Assembly: GCF_002008315.2 (NCBI RefSeq) | Contig: NZ_MVDG02000001.1 | Coordinates: 3,534,001 to 3,598,000 of the forward strand | Length of the DNA stretch: 64,000 bases | Direction: 5' to 3' | From: Arthrobacter sp. KBS0703 | Lineage (GTDB): Bacteria > Actinomycetota > Actinomycetes > Actinomycetales > Micrococcaceae | Shown: piece after piece, positions 61,326 through 64,000 of the stretch | Layout of the letters: each line of letters begins with the position of its first letter | Numbering within the stretch: position 1 is the first letter of the stretch | Program-made: the position numbers and the translations under genes | The notes under the pieces: generated by a model | What the model was told of the DNA's origin: nothing | The model's database searches: none | Seen by the model: only the letters and a program-made list of their open reading frames with translations

Positions 61326-62369
61326 TCAGGCGTTGCCCTTCATCCGGCCATGCACGGTCGCGGCTCCCCACACCGTCAGGAAAGCAGCCACGAGCAGCAG
61401 CCCGGCGTCGCCCAGATCGATGGACGCCAGCCACGCCGTCACGGGATCTCCCAGGCCGAACGCCGCATCAAAAAGGCCCCCGAGGGTGATGACGGAGACG
61501 AACAGTGCCGACACGGCCGAAATTCCCGTCACCAGGGCGTTGAAACCAAGCTTTCGGCTGGGGTCATGAATGGCTGACTTGTACATCCGCATCATGGCCA
61601 CGCCGTTCAATGAATCGCAGAATGTCATTGACGCCGCGAAGGCGAACGGCAACGCCATCAAGGCCAGCGGCGACACCCCGGCGAGTGACGCCGCTGTTGT
61701 CATGACAAGCAGGCCGATGGTGGTGGCCGTGTCGAACCCCAGCCCGAACAGGAAGCCGATTGCATAGATGTTGCGCGGGTGCTGGACCCGGGACAGCGGT
61801 CTGGCCAACAGGCGCGCCATGAAGCCCTTCGTCTCGAGGTCATCCATGGAGATGCTCGCACCCGTCCTGGAGCTGCGGTACAGCTGTGCCGTCCGCACGA
61901 ACGCGGAGCCGTTGAAGATGCCCATCAGCAGCAGGAACAGCCCGGAGACTCCGCTTCCAATGAGCCCCAGTGCGAGGTTCCCGGTGCTGCCCTCCTCCAT
62001 GAGGCGCCCGACGGCGGAGGCGCCGGAAACCACGAAAACGCCTGCCAGCACCACCACTGAGCTGTGGCCCAGGCTGAATGCGAAACCGACGCTGACAGGG
62101 TCCCGCCGCTGCGCGACGAACTTCCGCGTGGAGTTGTCGATCGCTGCGATGTGGTCCCAGTCGTAGCTGTGCCTAATTCCTGCCACATAGGCAGTCAGGA
62201 CCAGCCCCAGCGCCAGCGGCTGGCCGGCGCTTGCCGTGCCGAGTGCGAGAAGAACGACGGCGGCAACGTGCAAGGCGATAACAGCACCGAACGTCCACAG
62301 CAGCCTGGTGCGCACTGACAGGTGTTCGCGAGAGCGGTAGAGGACGGCCAGGTCTGTCAGCGTTGTCAT
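61326..62369 (-). CDS. Nickel/cobalt permease (NiCoT family, HoxN/NixA-like)
   Basis: A 347-residue permease with about eight membrane helices. The metal-recognition motif HSYDWDHIAAIDN (H-x4-DH form, near residue 66) and the later LGFDTATTIGLL and FCDSLNG segments are diagnostic. It takes up Ni2+ for the urease encoded by this operon. Its ATG overlaps the ureD stop by one base (TGATG), so it is the last coupled gene of the urease accessory cluster. Confidence 0.9.
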   Translation of the reverse strand: MTTLTDLAVLYRSREHLSVRTRLLWTFGAVIALHVAAVVLLALGTASAGQPLALGLVLTAYVAGIRHSYDWDHIAAIDNSTRKFVAQRRDPVSVGFAFSLGHSSVVVLAGVFVVSGASAVGRLMEEGSTGNLALGLIGSGVSGLFLLLMGIFNGSAFVRTAQLYRSSRTGASISMDDLETKGFMARLLARPLSRVQHPRNIYAIGFLFGLGFDTATTIGLLVMTTAASLAGVSPLALMALPFAFAASMTFCDSLNGVAMMRMYKSAIHDPSRKLGFNALVTGISAVSALFVSVITLGGLFDAAFGLGDPVTAWLASIDLGDAGLLLVAAFLTVWGAATVHGRMKGNA

Positions 62370-63265
62370 CAGTGCTTCCTCAAGTTCAGGGGATCCTGAC
62401 CATTCCAATTGTGACGCAACAGTGCTGTGCACGCACCCAGCAATCGGGCGAGCTCCTCCGTGCTGTTGGCCAGCGAACGCACTATGAGGCCGGTGGTGCC
62501 GGCCACGGAGCCGGTCAGGGAAATTCCGGTGTAGGCGTCGTGGGCCTGCGTCGCCACGTGGAGTTCGTCGGCGAGCGCCTGGTCCACGCGCGGGTCCACG
62601 ACAATGAGCGATCCCAGGTGGCTGAAGCCCTCCATGAAGGCCATCCCGGTGACGTCGTTGAGGGGCGGACGGACCAGCAGGTTGTCGAGTGCCAGGAGTT
62701 CGGTGCCGGAGCCAGTCTCCACGCGGATCTCGTTGCGGAGCCGGAGTTCCTTGTACCGGAAGGAGGCGCCGTCCGGCGACCACCCCGGCGTGATCACCTC
62801 GGACATCATCAGGCTCGACGACGGCCGCACCGTGATGTGCGTGTTCTGCCGGTAGCTTGCCTCCCGGTACGCGATGAGCTGGTCCGGCGCGAGTTCGAGC
62901 TGCGCCCCGTCTCCAAGCCGCAGGGTCATCCGCTGCTCGGCGAACGACCCCGGGGTCCGGTAGATCTTCGTCGCCGACTGCGTGGTCAGCAGCAGCCTGG
63001 CCCCGTCCCCCACCTCCACATCGACGACGTAAAGATCAGCGCCAAGGTAAGCCCCGCCCGGATTCACGACGACATAGCAGACCTGCCCGCTGTCATCCAG
63101 GTAGTGCGGCCGAAGGACTCTCAAGGCGCCTTGATGGAACTGCCTCGAGGCAATCGATTTCCCGCGGCGTTCAGTGATGAGGAGTTCAAGACGGCCCCTC
63201 TCGGGCCGATCAGCGGACGCGGGTGAGCTGACTGCTTGAGCCGGCTCGGCCGCCGTCGTCCTCAT
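62369..63265 (-). CDS. ureD: Urease accessory protein UreD (UreH)
   Basis: About 298 residues of the UreD/UreH family, the scaffold that binds apo-urease with UreF and UreG for nickel insertion. Recognisable segments are [36 protein letters not shown] and [22 protein letters not shown]. The ATG at 63265 overlaps the ureG stop by 4 bp; a start at 63304 would lie inside ureG. Confidence 0.9.
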   Translation of the reverse strand: MRTTAAEPAQAVSSPASADRPERGRLELLITERRGKSIASRQFHQGALRVLRPHYLDDSGQVCYVVVNPGGAYLGADLYVVDVEVGDGARLLLTTQSATKIYRTPGSFAEQRMTLRLGDGAQLELAPDQLIAYREASYRQNTHITVRPSSSLMMSEVITPGWSPDGASFRYKELRLRNEIRVETGSGTELLALDNLLVRPPLNDVTGMAFMEGFSHLGSLIVVDPRVDQALADELHVATQAHDAYTGISLTGSVAGTTGLIVRSLANSTEELARLLGACTALLRHNWNGQDPLNLRKH

Positions 63266-63879
63266 CGCGCCAGGTCGAGCATCAGGACGTCGCGCCGCAC
63301 CCATTCGATGACGGCGTCCAGGCCTTCGTCAGTTTTCAGGTTGGTGAAGCAGAACGGCTTGGCGCCCCTGAACTCGCGGGAGTCCCGTTCCATGACGGCG
63401 AGGTCTGCTCCCACGTGCGGCGCGAGGTCGGTTTTGTTGATGATGAAGAGATCGGACTTGATCATGCCCTGCCCGGCCTTCCGCGGGATCTTCTCACCCT
63501 GGGCGACGTCGATGATGTAGATCGAGAAGTCCACCAGTTCCGGGCTGAACGTGGCGGAGAGGTTGTCGCCGCCGGACTCCACGAAGATCACCTGCAGGTC
63601 CGGGTGCCGCTTCTTGAGCTCCTCGATGGCCGCCGTGTTCATCGAGGTGTCCTCGCGGATCGCCGTATGGGGGCAGCCTCCGGTCTCGACGCCGATGATC
63701 CTGTCCTCAGGCAGGATCCCGTTGGCGGCCAGGATCTTGGCGTCCTCGATGGTGTAGATGTCGTTGGTGATGGCGGCCATGGAAATCTCACGGCTCATGT
63801 GGCGGGTGAGCCGCTCCACGAGCTGGGTCTTTCCGGCGCCAACCGGCCCACCGATGCCGATCTTGATGGGTTCAGTCAT
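63262..63879 (-). CDS. ureG: Urease accessory GTPase UreG
   Basis: A 205-residue SIMIBI-class GTPase that delivers nickel during urease activation. The P-loop is [11 protein letters not shown], the metal-binding CPH lies in [27 protein letters not shown] is the switch region and NKTDL gives guanine specificity. It lies 12 bases after ureF and overlaps ureD by 4 bp. Confidence 0.96.
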   Translation of the reverse strand: MTEPIKIGIGGPVGAGKTQLVERLTRHMSREISMAAITNDIYTIEDAKILAANGILPEDRIIGVETGGCPHTAIREDTSMNTAAIEELKKRHPDLQVIFVESGGDNLSATFSPELVDFSIYIIDVAQGEKIPRKAGQGMIKSDLFIINKTDLAPHVGADLAVMERDSREFRGAKPFCFTNLKTDEGLDAVIEWVRRDVLMLDLAR

Positions 63880-63891
63880 TCTTTCCTCCTG

Positions 63892-64000
63892 CTAACTCAT
63901 GAACATGCGGGCACGTTGACGCTCATGCCGCATTTGCGAAATTTCCAGGCCGGGGCTCACGGCGCCGAAGTCGTCCGGCGTGAGGTGACCGACCTCCTCG
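63892..64000 (-). CDS. ureF: Urease accessory protein UreF, C-terminal end (cut by window edge)
   Basis: The last 35 codons of a gene running in from beyond the window. The visible protein end, LTPDDFGAVSPGLEISQMRHERQRARMFMS, matches the conserved UreF C-terminus (PGL-I-QMRHE-Q-x-R-x-F). The stop is TAG at 63892-63894, 12 bases before the ureG ATG. UreF docks on UreD and acts as the GTPase-activating partner of UreG. Confidence 0.85.
   Translation of the reverse strand, partial: EEVGHLTPDDFGAVSPGLEISQMRHERQRARMFMS

Overview
The window is high-GC actinobacterial chromosome, most like an Arthrobacter/Pseudarthrobacter-type Micrococcaceae. The grounds are strongly GC-biased third codon positions with long shadow frames, Ku/LigD in the mycobacterial POL-PE-LIG order, a desferrioxamine-type siderophore operon with an IdeR/DtxR-like iron box, DUF6458/DUF7218/DUF222-HNH proteins, and soil-type sugar catabolism. 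No rRNA, tRNA, CRISPR array, transposase or prophage gene was seen.

Layout. 0-5 kb: an MFS exporter, then a HAD beta-phosphoglucomutase and GH65 phosphorylase operon behind a LacI-type operator. 5-11.6 kb: an esterase, a DUF6458 membrane protein, the fructose PTS operon (DeoR regulator, fruK, fruA, ptsH), and SRPBCC and DUF7218 stress-type proteins. 11.7-15.6 kb: divergent ku and ligD (non-homologous end joining). 15.7-20.8 kb: small and membrane proteins, an MHS-family transporter, a FUSC protein and an SDR. 20.9-26.6 kb: desABCD-like NIS siderophore operon with 4-bp overlaps throughout. 26.8-30.2 kb: membrane, STAS-like, truncated GAF and acyltransferase genes. 30.3-34.6 kb: a four-carbon acid-sugar operon (DUF1537 kinase, LtnD-like dehydrogenase, class II aldolase) with a divergent GntR regulator. 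34.6-41.6 kb: dodecin, small proteins, an XRE/MmyB-type regulator, three aldo/keto reductases, a CDP-alcohol phosphatidyltransferase and GlsB. 41.7-43.8 kb: a DUF222-HNH gene broken by two frameshifts. 43.9-51.9 kb: HemK-like methyltransferase, lactonase, secreted alpha-amylase, malQ and a lipoprotein. 52.1-60.6 kb: a levan/fructose regulon (secreted levanase, LacI regulator, frcBCA-like ABC transporter, PfkB kinase) sharing one operator sequence. 60.7-64 kb: a DNA glycosylase, a nickel transporter, and ureD, ureG and the end of ureF.

Two kinds of damage shape the annotation. First, four copies of the 38-bp Nextera mate-pair junction (two 19-bp Tn5 mosaic ends back to back) sit inside the GH65 gene (two copies) and ligD (two copies). 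They are library adaptor left in the assembly, so these genes look broken but are probably intact in the organism. Second, the DUF222-HNH gene carries a 29-bp tandem duplication and a shortened C-run; undoing both restores a single reading frame.

Working together: extracellular levanase and amylase release sugars. Fructose can enter by the PTS (FruA, using HPr; Enzyme I is not in the window) or by the ABC importer plus PfkB kinase. MalQ, GH65 and the HAD mutase handle alpha-glucans and alpha-linked disaccharides.
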